This document shows positions 1 through 8,411 of a DNA stretch of 41,198 nucleotides, piece by piece. The translations under genes and the position numbers were made by a program. The DNA is from Candidatus Rokuibacteriota bacterium (lineage in GTDB: Bacteria; Methylomirabilota; Methylomirabilia; Rokubacteriales; CSP1-6). Positions within the stretch are counted from its first letter, which is position 1. The number at the start of each line of letters is the position of its first letter. The notes below the pieces were generated by a model. The model was not told where the DNA came from. It made no database searches and saw only the letters and a list, made by a program, of their open reading frames with translations. The stretch is taken from assembly GCA_003220265.1 (NCBI GenBank), contig QHRW01000130.1, forward strand, positions 1-41,198. The letters run 5' to 3'.

Positions 1-367
1 GGGCGGCCGCAACAGCTATCTCCTGGCCGGGGCTCGGCCGGAGAACTGGAAGGCGGCCGGCGTGTTCTACGGCGGCAACGTCATGAAGCCGTGGGGCGAG
101 GGCCCGGCGCCCTTCGACCTCACGAGCCGCATCACCTGCCCCATCGTCGGCTTCTTCGGCGCCGACGATACGAACCCGTCGCCCGAGGACGTGAAGAAGA
201 TCGACGCCGAGCTGACCAAGCATGGCAAGCCGCACGAGTTCCACATGTACGAGGGCGCGGGCCACGCCTTCCTGAACTTCATGAACGCCGAGCGGCATCG
301 CCCCAAGCAGGCCGCGGAGGCGTGGCCGAAGATGCTCGCGTTCCTCGACCGGCATCTCAAGTTCTGA
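1..367 (+). CDS. Dienelactone hydrolase family protein, C-terminal part (5' truncated by window edge)
   Basis: The reading frame is open from base 2 and ends at a TGA at 365-367, so the start lies outside the window. The visible product resembles the C-terminal half of a dienelactone hydrolase-type alpha/beta hydrolase. It begins with GGRNSYL, which fits the residues directly after the nucleophile elbow GxCxGG of this family. It then has the acid loop GADDTNPSPED and the histidine loop YEGAGHAFLN, supplying the Asp and His of the catalytic triad. The closing AAEAWPKMLAFLDRHL is the usual last helix. Such enzymes hydrolyse dienelactone or related esters in the cytoplasm or periplasm. Which applies here cannot be judged without the N-terminus. 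It converges on the pseudouridine synthase gene with a 25-base gap. Confidence 0.88.
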   Translation, partial: GGRNSYLLAGARPENWKAAGVFYGGNVMKPWGEGPAPFDLTSRITCPIVGFFGADDTNPSPEDVKKIDAELTKHGKPHEFHMYEGAGHAFLNFMNAERHRPKQAAEAWPKMLAFLDRHLKF

Positions 368-392
368 GCGTCGAGACCGGCGGCGATCGAGA

Positions 393-1217
393 TCAGCGCC
401 GGCGAAACGCGGCCGGCGCGCGGCTCTCGTACGTCACCCGATGGCCGTCGGGGTGCATGAATCCCAGGCGCGTGGCGTGCAGGCAGACGCGCTTGAAGGG
501 GTTGCGGCGGCTGCCGTAGGCGCGGTCGCCGAGGATCGGGTGGCCGAAGTCGGCGAGCTGGGCGCGGATCTGGCCGCGGCGGCCGGTGACGAGCTTGAGC
601 TCGACGAGCGTGGTGTCCTCGTAGCGCTCGAGAACGCGGTAGCGGGTGATGGCCTCGCGGCCGCGCTCGGTGTCGCGCGTGGGACGGATGCGCAGCGAGC
701 GGTCTTCGGCCAAGCGGGACGTCAGCGTGCCCTCGTCCTCGCGCACGAGGCCCTCGACACGGGCCTGGTAGATGCGCTCGGGCGTGCGGAACTGGAACTG
801 CTTCTGGAGCGCTTCCTTGGCCTCGGGCGACTTCGCGAACACCAGGAGTCCGGACGTCTCGCGGTCGAGGCGGTGCACCACGAAGATGCGGCGGCCGCCC
901 GTCGCCTCCACCCAGTCGCGCAGGAGGCGGTAGGCCGTGCGGTGGTGCTCGCCGGCATCCGCGATCGTCAGCAGGCCCGGCGCCTTGTCGATGACCAGCA
1001 GGTGGTCGTCCTCGTAGACGAGGCGCAGCGGCGCGGGGAACGGCGGCGGCGGTGAGGCGCCCAGCTCGACGCGGTCCGCACGCGCGACGGGCGTGTCGCC
1101 CCGACGGACCACCGCGCCGTTGACGCGCACGCGCCCCGCCTCCAGCCATTGCTTGATGCTCCGGCCCGAGGCGCCGGGATGGAGCGCGCGCAGACGGTCG
1201 CGAAGCGTCGTGTCCAC
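393..1217 (-). CDS. RluA-family pseudouridine synthase
   Basis: 274 residues. An S4-like RNA-binding region occupies about residues 18-55 (GRSIKQWLEAGRVRVNGAVV). It is followed by the RluA catalytic domain with the motif VVHRLDRETSGL at 113-124, in which Asp118 is the catalytic aspartate. The family isomerises uridine to pseudouridine in 23S rRNA or tRNA. The specific target (RluA, RluC or RluD type) cannot be told from sequence alone, although the N-terminal S4 domain favours the RluC/RluD type. The start is GTG (GTGGACACG) with a GAGG about 5 bases upstream. It is divergent from the small membrane-protein gene that begins at 1271, leaving about 53 bases for both promoters. Confidence 0.9.
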   Translation of the reverse strand: MDTTLRDRLRALHPGASGRSIKQWLEAGRVRVNGAVVRRGDTPVARADRVELGASPPPPFPAPLRLVYEDDHLLVIDKAPGLLTIADAGEHHRTAYRLLRDWVEATGGRRIFVVHRLDRETSGLLVFAKSPEAKEALQKQFQFRTPERIYQARVEGLVREDEGTLTSRLAEDRSLRIRPTRDTERGREAITRYRVLERYEDTTLVELKLVTGRRGQIRAQLADFGHPILGDRAYGSRRNPFKRVCLHATRLGFMHPDGHRVTYESRAPAAFRRR

Positions 1218-1270
1218 TTGACCTCGCTGTGGGCTTGACCGCGCGTCCGGCCCTCGCTTAGCGTCGGGCC

Positions 1271-1662
1271 ATGCCGCCCGGGCCCACCGCCGCGTCGGAG
1301 TTTCGCCGTGGCCTCAACCCGTACAACCTGATGGTCGGCGCCGTCGCCGCGCTGGCGCTGGGCGCCGCCACGCTGGTGGCCACGCTGGCCGGCGTCGCGC
1401 CCGACCTCTTCGCTGCTTCGGCGCCGCGACGCAGGCGCTCGCCGCCGCGCTCGGCCTGTTCGTGATCATCACCGGAATGCACACCGCGACGCACACGTAT
1501 TTCGGCTGGCGCTTCGCGCGGGGGATTCGCGCGGCCGGCGCCGGCCAGCACACGCGCGCCGCTCGCTTGCTGGCGCCCGTCGAGCGCCCGGGCATGCGCC
1601 ACTACGATCCCGGCGGCGACGCGCAGACGATGCTGGATCGAGCGCGCGCCGGTCTTCGGTAG
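1271..1662 (+). pseudogene. Small two-helix membrane protein, interrupted by a -1 frameshift near 1413
   Basis: Two abutting reading frames make one sensible protein. Frame 2 from ATG 1271 gives a hydrophobic segment (NLMVGAVAALALGAATLVATLAG) and then degenerates into Arg/Pro-rich sequence after PDLFAA. Frame 1 from about 1412 continues with FGAATQALAAALGLFVIITG, a second membrane segment, and a hydrophilic tail to the TAG at 1660-1662. Restoring one base near 1413-1416 gives a product of about 130 residues with two transmembrane helices. I do not recognise the family. The lesion may be a real mutation or a sequencing/assembly error. The reconstruction is read from the sequence, but no function is proposed. 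Confidence 0.6.
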
Positions 1663-1692
1663 GCGCCCGCGAGGTTTTCGCGGAAACGCGGC

Positions 1693-3036
1693 TTACCCGG
1701 CGGCGACGCGCTCCACGAGCCAGCGGGCGGTGCGCAGCAGGCGCGCGTCGCCGTGGCGCGGGCCCACGAGCTGAACGCCGAGGGGCAAGCCGTTGGCGCC
1801 GCGCATCAGCGGCACGGTGACGGCCGGCATCCCGCACAGCGTCCACACGCTGTTGAACATCGGATCGCCGGTCGACTCCAGTCCCTTGGGCGCCGTGCCC
1901 GGCGCGGCGGGCGTGAGGATGGCGTCGTAGCGCTGCTCGAACAGCTCGGTGTACCCGGCGACGAGGCCGGGAACCTGGGCGCGCGCCTGCAGATAGTCCA
2001 GCGCGAGCACCTGACGGCCGCGCTCGATGCGCGTTCGCAGCGACGGTGACAGCCGGTCGCGGCCCGTCTCCCACTCGCGCGCCAGGTTGACGGCGACCTC
2101 CGCGTCGGTGATGGTGCGTGCCCAGTCGATCGCCTCGCCTTCGTAGAGCTCCACCTCTTCCACGCGATCGCCGAGGTGCTCGACGAGCTCGCCGAAGGCC
2201 TCCTGAGCGTCGGGCGCCACCTGGCTCCAGCGCGGCGTCTTCACGAAGGCGAACAGCGGCGGCAGCGGCGGCTCCTCGGCCGCGATCGTGCGATACGGCA
2301 CGCGCGCGCGCGGCCGCGAGTCGGGATCACCCTCGTCGTAACCGGCCACCTGCTCCAGCCCCAGGGCGAGATCCTCGAGCGTCCGCGCGAAGAGCCCCAC
2401 GTGATCGAGCGAGCGCGAGAGCTGGAACATGCCCGTGCGCGGGATCAGCCCGTGCGTCGGCTTGAGCGCGTACACGCCGCAGTACGACGCCGGCCGGATG
2501 ACCGAGCCGCCCGTCTGGCTGCCGAGCGCCAGCGGCACCATCCCCGCCGCCACCGCCGCCGCCGAGCCGCTCGACGACCCTCCCGGCGTGTGCCCGGGAT
2601 CGTGCGGGTTGCGCGTCTTCCCCGGCGTCCGCGTCGCGAACTCCGTGGTCACCGTCTTGCCCATGATGATCGCGCCCGCCGCCCTCAACATGCTGGCGAC
2701 GGCGGCATCCCTCGACGGCGTCCTCCCGGCGTGCAACACCGATCCGTTCTCCGTCGGCATATCCGCCGTATCGATGATGTCCTTCAACCCGACCGGCACG
2801 CCGTGCAGCGGCCCGACCGACGCCCCCGACAACCTGAGCTGATCCGCCGCCCGCGCCTGCTGAAGCGCATGGTCGGGATCCAGGAAGGTCCACGCCTGGA
2901 CGGCCGGCTCGACGTCCTTGATGTGCGCCAGGCAGGCCTGGACGAGCTCGACCGAGCTGATCAGGCCGCGCGCGACGGCCTGCGCGGCCTCGGCGGCGGA
3001 CAGCGAGTGCGGACGGCTGATATCCATCAGACCCAC
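1693..3036 (-). CDS. Amidase (amidase-signature family, GatA-like)
   Basis: 447 residues, the normal length for an amidase-signature enzyme. The Ser-cisSer-Lys triad is visible: Lys85 in VGLKDIID, the cis-Ser at about 154 in GGSSSGSAAA, and the nucleophile Ser178 in GSQTGGSVIRPA. The substrate-binding C-terminal region ends with MPAVTVPL and GLPLGVQLVG. The family hydrolyses amides to acid plus ammonia. GatA itself would normally sit with gatB/gatC, which are absent, so a catabolic amidase is more likely. The start is GTG at 3036; an in-frame ATG at 3027 is an alternative. It lies 6 bases downstream of the TRAP large permease in the same direction. This suggests that it acts on the imported compound or a product of it. 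Confidence 0.9.
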   Translation of the reverse strand: MGLMDISRPHSLSAAEAAQAVARGLISSVELVQACLAHIKDVEPAVQAWTFLDPDHALQQARAADQLRLSGASVGPLHGVPVGLKDIIDTADMPTENGSVLHAGRTPSRDAAVASMLRAAGAIIMGKTVTTEFATRTPGKTRNPHDPGHTPGGSSSGSAAAVAAGMVPLALGSQTGGSVIRPASYCGVYALKPTHGLIPRTGMFQLSRSLDHVGLFARTLEDLALGLEQVAGYDEGDPDSRPRARVPYRTIAAEEPPLPPLFAFVKTPRWSQVAPDAQEAFGELVEHLGDRVEEVELYEGEAIDWARTITDAEVAVNLAREWETGRDRLSPSLRTRIERGRQVLALDYLQARAQVPGLVAGYTELFEQRYDAILTPAAPGTAPKGLESTGDPMFNSVWTLCGMPAVTVPLMRGANGLPLGVQLVGPRHGDARLLRTARWLVERVAAG

Positions 3037-3042
3037 CGGGGG

Positions 3043-5106
3043 CTACTTACCGTAGAGGAACTCAGGAAGCCAGAGCGTCATCCCGGGGAAGATGTGCATG
3101 AAGACGAGGCAGATGAGCACGATGACCATGTACGGCATCATCCCCGCGAAGATCTGGTTGAGCGTGACGTGCTTCGGCGCCACCCCTTTGAGGTAGAAGG
3201 CGGACATGGCCACCGGCGGCGAGAGGAACGCCGCCTGGAGATTGACCGCGACCATCGTGCCGAACAGGATCGGGTCGATCTGGAAGTGGCTGAGCAGCGG
3301 GATGAAGATCGGGCAGAAGATGACGATGATCTCCGTCCACTCCAGCGGCCACCCGAGCAGGAAGATGATGAGCTGAGCCAGGACCGTGAAGCCCAGCGGC
3401 GACAGGTTCAGCGAGAGCACCCACCGCTCGATGAGCGACTGGCCGCCGTGCAGCGCGAACACCGCCGAGAAGAGCGCGGAGCCGACGAACAGCCAGCACA
3501 CCATCGCGGTAGTCTTGGCCGTCAGGAACGTGGACTCCTTCATGTTGCGCCGCAGCTCGGCCGACGTCCGCAGGTACCAGAGCCCCGGCACCACGGTGCC
3601 GATCAGCGTGCCGGCGATCGAGCCCGCGACCACCAGCGACGCCCAGTCCTCGCCCTCGTACCACCCCAGCGAGATGCCGATGACGAAGCCCACCAGGCTC
3701 CACCGCCACACCTGGCGCTGGTAGCGCGCCATCACGGCCAGGTACATGGCGCCGAGCGCGCCGACCGCCGCCGACTCCGTCGCCGTGCAGATGCCGAACA
3801 GGATGACGGCCAGCACGATGACGGTGAGGACGCCGAGCGGCACCACGGAGGCGATCAGCTCCTTGAGGATCTCGAGCTGCTCGCCGTCCATGCGCCAGAA
3901 GTAGATCAGGAGCAGCAGCACCGAGAACCCGGCCAGCCCCCAGAACCACGGGTAGAAGTGGGCCGGGATCTGCCCCGCCCCGGTCTCCTTGCCCGGATCG
4001 CGCAGCGACGACATCTCCTCCAGCGCGCCCTCCTTGGCCGGCGCGGCGGCCTTCTCGGAGTCGCCCGCCGCGCCCAGCTCCTGCGGCTGCTCCGCCGTGG
4101 CGGTGGCGGTGACGGCGCCGAGCTCCTGCGGCTTCTCCTCGGCCGGCGCGCTCGCCTTGGCCACCGGCGCCGCGGGAACCGCCGTCGCCTTCGTGGCCGG
4201 CGTCACCACGGCGGCCGTGGCGGCCTCCGGCGCGTTGTAGATCACGACGTACCACCACGTGGCGACGAAGGTGCCGACCACGAGCATGATCGGCACCGAG
4301 AGCGCCGCCACGTCGCGCAGGATCAGGCGATAGCCGGCCGCCCGCGCCAGCGCGGGGCGGACGGCGGCGGCGAGGAGCCCGGGCACCACCGAGCCCGTGC
4401 GCCCGCGCTCGAGCTCCTTGAGGTACGGTGGCACCTGCACGCGGAACTGGTCGGGCGGCAGCTTCGGCGCGATCCTCGGATTGATGAGCGCCCAGCCCAG
4501 GATGTAGACGAGGTACAGGAAGGTCAGGAAGAAGCCGGGGAGCATGGCGGCCGCGTAGAGCTTGACGATCGACTGGCCCGCCACCGCCGCGTAGACGATC
4601 AGCATGACCGACGGCGGAATCAGGATCCCCAGCGTGCCGCCGGCCGTGATGGCGCCCGAGGCCAGCTTGATGTCGTAGCCGGCCTTGAGCATGGGCCGCA
4701 GCGCGATGACGCCCATGAGCACGACGACGGCGCCCACGATGCCGGAGGCAATGCCCCAGAACGCGCACACCAGCAGGGTGGTCACCGCCAGCGAGGCGGG
4801 CACGCGCCGGAAGGCGAGCTGCACGCTGTGGAACATGCGGTCCACCAGCGCCGCGCGCTCCATGATGTAGCCCATGAACACGAACAACGGCACGGACAGC
4901 AGCGTGTCGTTGGTCATGACGCCGTACGTCCGCTGCGCCACCAGGTCGAAGATCCGGTTCTGCCACCAGTGGGCGCCCGGCACCCAGAACGCGATGAAGC
5001 CGAAGACCAGCCCCAGCCCCATGAGCGTGAACGCCGTCGGATAGCCCATCATGATGGCCGCCACGATGAGCCCGAGCATGGTGAGGCCGAGGGATGGATC
5101 GCTCAC
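3043..5106 (-). CDS. TRAP transporter large permease (DctM-like), unusually long
   Basis: 687 residues, compared with roughly 430 for a typical DctM. The N-terminal 215 residues (ITAGGTLGILIPPSVMLIVYA at 152-172) and the C-terminal part from about 530 (LGWPLEWTEIIVIFCPIFIPLL, LSPPVAMSAFYLKGV) are clear DctM blocks with many membrane helices. Between them lies about 300 residues that include an Ala/Pro/Glu-rich stretch at 292-380, in which PQELGA occurs twice. There are also extra hydrophobic segments at 270-290, 385-405 and 465-510. A DctM-like block containing CTATESAAVGALGA is at 440-452. The protein forms the ion-coupled translocation pore with the small permease. The GTG start overlaps the small-permease stop by 4 bases (GTGA), indicating translational coupling. 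Confidence 0.9.
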   Translation of the reverse strand: MSDPSLGLTMLGLIVAAIMMGYPTAFTLMGLGLVFGFIAFWVPGAHWWQNRIFDLVAQRTYGVMTNDTLLSVPLFVFMGYIMERAALVDRMFHSVQLAFRRVPASLAVTTLLVCAFWGIASGIVGAVVVLMGVIALRPMLKAGYDIKLASGAITAGGTLGILIPPSVMLIVYAAVAGQSIVKLYAAAMLPGFFLTFLYLVYILGWALINPRIAPKLPPDQFRVQVPPYLKELERGRTGSVVPGLLAAAVRPALARAAGYRLILRDVAALSVPIMLVVGTFVATWWYVVIYNAPEAATAAVVTPATKATAVPAAPVAKASAPAEEKPQELGAVTATATAEQPQELGAAGDSEKAAAPAKEGALEEMSSLRDPGKETGAGQIPAHFYPWFWGLAGFSVLLLLIYFWRMDGEQLEILKELIASVVPLGVLTVIVLAVILFGICTATESAAVGALGAMYLAVMARYQRQVWRWSLVGFVIGISLGWYEGEDWASLVVAGSIAGTLIGTVVPGLWYLRTSAELRRNMKESTFLTAKTTAMVCWLFVGSALFSAVFALHGGQSLIERWVLSLNLSPLGFTVLAQLIIFLLGWPLEWTEIIVIFCPIFIPLLSHFQIDPILFGTMVAVNLQAAFLSPPVAMSAFYLKGVAPKHVTLNQIFAGMMPYMVIVLICLVFMHIFPGMTLWLPEFLYGK

Positions 5107-5801
5107 GTCTTGCGCTCGTCGTCCTCGATGGCCCGCTCATGGATGACGCCTTCCTCCATGACGCTCCGATGACGGGCCGCCTCGTCGATCGCGTGCGCGC
5201 CTTCCATGGCCGCCCGCCGCGACTCCTCGTCGACGTACTCGCTGCGGCCGAGCTGCGTTTCGATGACGTCGATCTCCTCGACGTCCTCCAGCCGGGCCGG
5301 CCACTTGTTGGTGCGGATGGCCACGATGCAGCGCACGATCTCGGCCAGTCCCTGCAGCATGACCAGAGCCCCCGCCACCGGGATCACCGTCTTGAAGTGG
5401 TAGACGGGCGGGCCCTCGGCGGTCACCGTCGAGTGCTCACGGATCCGCCAGGAGTCGGCGGCGTAGTCGCTGCCCGCGTAGATGAGGCCGATCATGCACG
5501 GGATGAAGAAGAGGAAATAGAGGATCAGGTCGAGCGAGGCCTGGGCCCGCGGCTTCAGGTAGATGTAGACGAAGTCGGCGCGGACGTGCGCGGCCAGGGC
5601 CAGGGCATAGGCCCCGCACATCATGAACAGCGTGCCGTACAGCATGTTGTTCAGGTCGAAGATCCACGCCGTCGGCGAGTTCAGGATGTAGCGCTTGAAG
5701 ACCTCGATGGAGACCACGAAGGTCAGGGCGACGATGAGCCAGGACGCCGCCTTGCCCGACCAGTAGCTGATCTGATCGACGAAGCGAACTAGCGCGAGCA
5801 C
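5103..5801 (-). CDS. TRAP transporter small permease (DctQ-like)
   Basis: 232 residues. Four hydrophobic segments, at about 15-35, 50-72, 90-112 and 140-160, match the four-helix DctQ fold. The motif ALAAHVRADFVYIYL corresponds to the conserved region after helix 2 (typically H.R.D). A charged C-terminal tail of about 65 residues, rich in Glu/Arg/His, extends beyond the usual family length of about 160-180. The start is GTG at 5801 (product begins MLALVRFVDQI) without a strong Shine-Dalgarno sequence. The gene follows the binding-protein gene across a GC-rich hairpin and overlaps the large permease by 4 bases. It acts in the inner membrane as the partner of the large subunit. Confidence 0.9.
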   Translation of the reverse strand: MLALVRFVDQISYWSGKAASWLIVALTFVVSIEVFKRYILNSPTAWIFDLNNMLYGTLFMMCGAYALALAAHVRADFVYIYLKPRAQASLDLILYFLFFIPCMIGLIYAGSDYAADSWRIREHSTVTAEGPPVYHFKTVIPVAGALVMLQGLAEIVRCIVAIRTNKWPARLEDVEEIDVIETQLGRSEYVDEESRRAAMEGAHAIDEAARHRSVMEEGVIHERAIEDDERKT

Positions 5802-5820
5802 GCCGGGTGCCCGGTGAAAC

Positions 5821-5843
5821 GGGGGGCCCCGTCGGGGCCCCCC
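5821..5843 (-). terminator. Strong GC hairpin between TRAP binding-protein and permease genes
   Basis: A perfect 10-bp inverted repeat, GGGGGGCCCC and its complement, encloses a 3-base loop. It lies downstream of dctP and just upstream of dctQ on the minus strand. There is no U-run on the permease side, so it looks more like a partial terminator or an RNA-stability hairpin. Such an element would let the binding protein be made in excess over the permeases. That role is an inference from position. Confidence 0.6.
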
Positions 5844-5859
5844 ATGGCGGCCGTCACCG

Positions 5860-7005
5860 CTAGCTCTTCTTCGGAGCGGCCTTGGCCCCGAAATAGTGGT
5901 TGTAGGCCATGCGCCGGCTGACGTTGGTGTCGAGATCCCACTTGACCGCCCGCGCCGCGAAGGCCTTCTGCGACTCGACGATCTCCTTGAAGAGCGGGTT
6001 GTCCGACGACTTCTTGTCGACGACGCTGTCGTAGACCTCGAGCTGCTTCTGCAGCACGGAGTCGGGCGTCTTGTAGAAACGGACCTTGTCCTTCGTCTGC
6101 AGCTCGATGTAGTCCTTCGAGTAGCGGTCGATCGACTTCCACGACATGTCGGCCGAGGCGGCTTCCACCGCGTTCTCGATGATGGCCTTCATCTTGTCCG
6201 GCAGGGCGTCGAACTTGGACTTGTTGAAGGTGATCTCCAGCTGCTCGGCGTTCTGGTGATAGCTCTGCAGCATGCAGACCTTGGACACGTCGGCGAAGCC
6301 GAGGATCCGGTCCGACGTCGCGTTGTTGAACTCGGCGGCATCGAGCAGGCCGCGGTCCATGGCCGGCACGATCTCGGCGCCCGGCAGCGCGTTGACAGCG
6401 GCGCCCAGGCCCTGGAACACGTCGATCGAGATGCCGACGGTCCGGAACTTGAGGCCCTTGAAGTCGTCCACCTTGGTGATCGGCTTCTTGTACCAGCCGA
6501 GCGGCTGCGTGGCCATCGGCCCGTACGGGAAGGACACCACGTTGATGCCGATGGACTGGTAGAGCTTGTTCAGGAGCTGCTTGCCGCCGCCGTACTTGTG
6601 CCAGGACAGCAGCATGTTGGCGTCCATGCCGTAGCCGGGGCCCGAGCCCCACAGCGCGAGCGCCGTCTGCTTGCCGTAGTGGTAGACGAGCACTCCGTGG
6701 CCACCGTCGAGCGTGCCCTTCGAGACGGCGTCGATCAGTCCGAAGGCCGGGACCACCGCCCCCGCCGGCAGCACGTCGATCTTCAGATCGCCGCCGGTCA
6801 TGTCGTTGACCTTCTTCGCGAAGTCCAGCGCGTACTCGTGGAAGATGTCCTTCTGCGGCCAGGTGCTCTGCCAGCGCATCGTGATCGGGCCCTGCGCCTT
6901 GGCCACCATGGGGAAGCCGAGCGCCGCGGCGCCCGTCGCCGCCACGGCCGCGCCGGTCAGGAACTTCCGGCGGGACGCTTCAGGGGCACTGCTGGAATGT
7001 CTCAT
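5860..7005 (-). CDS. TRAP transporter periplasmic binding protein, TakP/mannitol-chloroaromatic type
   Basis: 381 residues with a twin-arginine type leader: Arg-Arg-Lys-Phe-Leu at 12-16, a hydrophobic core, and cleavage plausible after the Ala-Lys-Ala near 37. The mature part has DctP-family features. The conserved arginine block is FKGLKFRTVG at about 190-199, followed by AMDRGLLDAAEFNN. The start MRWQSTWPQ and the AEFNN block are typical of the TakP/FcbT1 branch that binds 2-oxo acids or aromatic carboxylates. The ligand here is not determined. The ATG at 7005 is preceded by GAGGAGGAG, an excellent ribosome site. A TTGACA-like promoter lies upstream, making this the first gene of the TRAP-amidase operon. 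Confidence 0.92.
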   Translation of the reverse strand: MRHSSSAPEASRRKFLTGAAVAATGAAALGFPMVAKAQGPITMRWQSTWPQKDIFHEYALDFAKKVNDMTGGDLKIDVLPAGAVVPAFGLIDAVSKGTLDGGHGVLVYHYGKQTALALWGSGPGYGMDANMLLSWHKYGGGKQLLNKLYQSIGINVVSFPYGPMATQPLGWYKKPITKVDDFKGLKFRTVGISIDVFQGLGAAVNALPGAEIVPAMDRGLLDAAEFNNATSDRILGFADVSKVCMLQSYHQNAEQLEITFNKSKFDALPDKMKAIIENAVEAASADMSWKSIDRYSKDYIELQTKDKVRFYKTPDSVLQKQLEVYDSVVDKKSSDNPLFKEIVESQKAFAARAVKWDLDTNVSRRMAYNHYFGAKAAPKKS

Positions 7006-7053
7006 GGGGACTCCTCCTCGTTGAGTGGGGTCGCCGTGGGGCAGGTCGGCGCG

Positions 7054-7083
7054 ACGTTACGCGAGCCTTCGCGAGTTTGTCAA
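7054..7083 (-). promoter_or_regulatory. Putative promoter of the TRAP operon
   Basis: On the minus strand a perfect TTGACA (7078-7083) is followed after 18 bases by TAACGT (7054-7059). This lies about 50 bases before the dctP start. The -35 box overlaps the stop codon of the preceding PDZ gene. The -10 box is weak. Confidence 0.4.
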
Positions 7084-7772
7084 GGTTTCGGCGGGTTGTC
7101 GGGGGCGGCCAGCGTGAGCGCGACGTGGCGGTCGTCACGGCGCACGGTGAGATGGAGCGGACGGTCGGTCGGGACCTCGCTGAGCGCCTCGCGGGCGGCG
7201 TCGCGCGTGAGCACCGCGAGATCGTTGACCTGCAGGATCACGTCGCCGACCTCGAGGCCGGCTCGCTCCGCCGCCGTGCCCCGGACGACGAAGGTGACCG
7301 TCGGGGCGCTCGCCGAGGGCCGCTCGGAGACCGTCTCCGTTTCACGCAGGACGAAACCAAACGCGGCGGCGATTTGTTCCCCGACCATCCGGCGCGGCAT
7401 GTTGACGAGCCGCACCGGCAGCGCCTTGCGGCCGGCCGTGCGCAGCACCGTCAGGCGGATGTCGCGGTCGACCGGCGCCTGGGCGATCAGCCGCTGGAGC
7501 AGCCGCGTCTCGGTCACGGGCCGGCCCTCGAAGGCGACGACGATGTCGCCCGCGCGCATGCCCGCCCGCGCCGCCGGCGTGTCCTCGATCACCTCCACGA
7601 TCACCACCCCGAAGCCCTCGATGATGCCGTGGCGCGAGGCCAGCTCGTCCATCTCCTGCTCGCTGAGGTCGCGGATGCGCACGCCGAGCCACGACCACGC
7701 CCGCGCGTCGGCGGCACCGGCGACGAGCAGCGCGAGCAGGAGCGCGGCGAGGACGCGGCCGAGGGCGCTCAT
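7080..7772 (-). CDS. Exported protein with two PDZ domains
   Basis: 230 residues. An N-terminal signal sequence (RVLAALLLALLVAGAADA) is followed by two PDZ modules. The first spans about 50-115 and contains GFGVVIVEVIEDTPAARAG and AGDIVVAFEG. The second spans about 160-225 and contains RGTAAERAGLEVGDVILQVN. There is no trypsin-like or other protease domain, so it is probably a periplasmic adaptor or substrate-binding protein rather than an enzyme. The ATG at 7772 overlaps the stop of the Lon-domain gene by 4 bases (ATGA), so the two are translationally coupled. With mrp these form a three-gene operon. The longer reading frame upstream in this phase is a shadow of the Lon-domain gene. Confidence 0.85.
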   Translation of the reverse strand: MSALGRVLAALLLALLVAGAADARAWSWLGVRIRDLSEQEMDELASRHGIIEGFGVVIVEVIEDTPAARAGMRAGDIVVAFEGRPVTETRLLQRLIAQAPVDRDIRLTVLRTAGRKALPVRLVNMPRRMVGEQIAAAFGFVLRETETVSERPSASAPTVTFVVRGTAAERAGLEVGDVILQVNDLAVLTRDAAREALSEVPTDRPLHLTVRRDDRHVALTLAAPDNPPKP

Positions 7773-8401
7773 TCGCGTCCGCCTTTCAGCTCCTTGACCA
7801 GCGTCTCCAGCGCGTCGGCCACCGTCGTCACCCGGGCGCCGACGTCGAGCGTCTCCAGCAGCCGCTGGCGGGTGGCGGCGTCCGGCAGCACGGCCGCGGC
7901 CACGCGGTCGGCGATCACCCCGGCCGCCTGGCCCTCGGCCAGCGCGGTGTCGAGCAGATCGGCGGGCCGCGTCAGCGCCTCCAGCAGCGTCTTGCACGAG
8001 GCGCGGATGCGCGCGAGCGCGGGCGCGACGTCGCCGCCCGGCTCGGCGTCGGCCAGGCGCCGGGCGCGCACCAGGCGATAGAGCGTGTCGCTCGGCAGCT
8101 CCTGCTCGAGGCGCACGCGGCTCTGGCCGCGCAGCAGGATGTTGTAGCGTCCCGTCGCCAGCCGCTCGCACGACACGATCTCGCCGAGGCCGGCCACCGG
8201 GTGGACGTCCGGCTTGCCGGCGTAGGTCGCCTCGAAGCCCGGCTTGAGCTTCACCACGGCCAGCCGCCGGTCGCGCTCGAGGGCGTCGATCACCATCACG
8301 CGGTAGCGCGCCTCGAAGACGTGCAGCGGCAGCAGCGTGTGCGGGAAGAACGTGACATCTGGAAGCGGGAAGATCGGGACGATCAGGTCGGGCGCCGCCA
8401 T
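7769..8401 (-). CDS. Stand-alone Lon N-terminal (LON substrate-binding, PUA-like) domain protein
   Basis: 210 residues from ATG 8401 (MAAPDLIVPIFPLPDV). The product matches the N-terminal substrate-recognition domain of Lon: IFPLPDVTFFPHTLLPLHVFEARYR is the classic opening, followed by GLGEIVSCERLATGRYNILLRGQSRVRL. No AAA+ ATPase or Ser-Lys protease domain follows, so this is the free-standing family common in many bacteria and of unclear role. An upstream in-frame start at 8452 would overlap mrp by about 40 bases and lacks conservation, so 8401 is preferred. It sits 10 bases after mrp and overlaps the PDZ gene by 4 bases. Joint action in protein quality control is only a guess. Confidence 0.85.
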   Translation of the reverse strand: MAAPDLIVPIFPLPDVTFFPHTLLPLHVFEARYRVMVIDALERDRRLAVVKLKPGFEATYAGKPDVHPVAGLGEIVSCERLATGRYNILLRGQSRVRLEQELPSDTLYRLVRARRLADAEPGGDVAPALARIRASCKTLLEALTRPADLLDTALAEGQAAGVIADRVAAAVLPDAATRQRLLETLDVGARVTTVADALETLVKELKGGRE

Positions 8402-8411
8402 GCGGCCCGCG

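Noticed and set aside
2176..5172. 998-residue open frame on the plus strand opposite the amidase and TRAP permease genes
   Set aside because: It is rich in Arg/His/Asp/Gly with no domain, and the opposite strand encodes clear amidase and DctM proteins. Very GC-rich DNA produces such long shadows.
5896..7797. 633-residue plus-strand frame opposite dctP and the PDZ gene
   Set aside because: No motif, biased composition, and both recognisable genes lie on the other strand.
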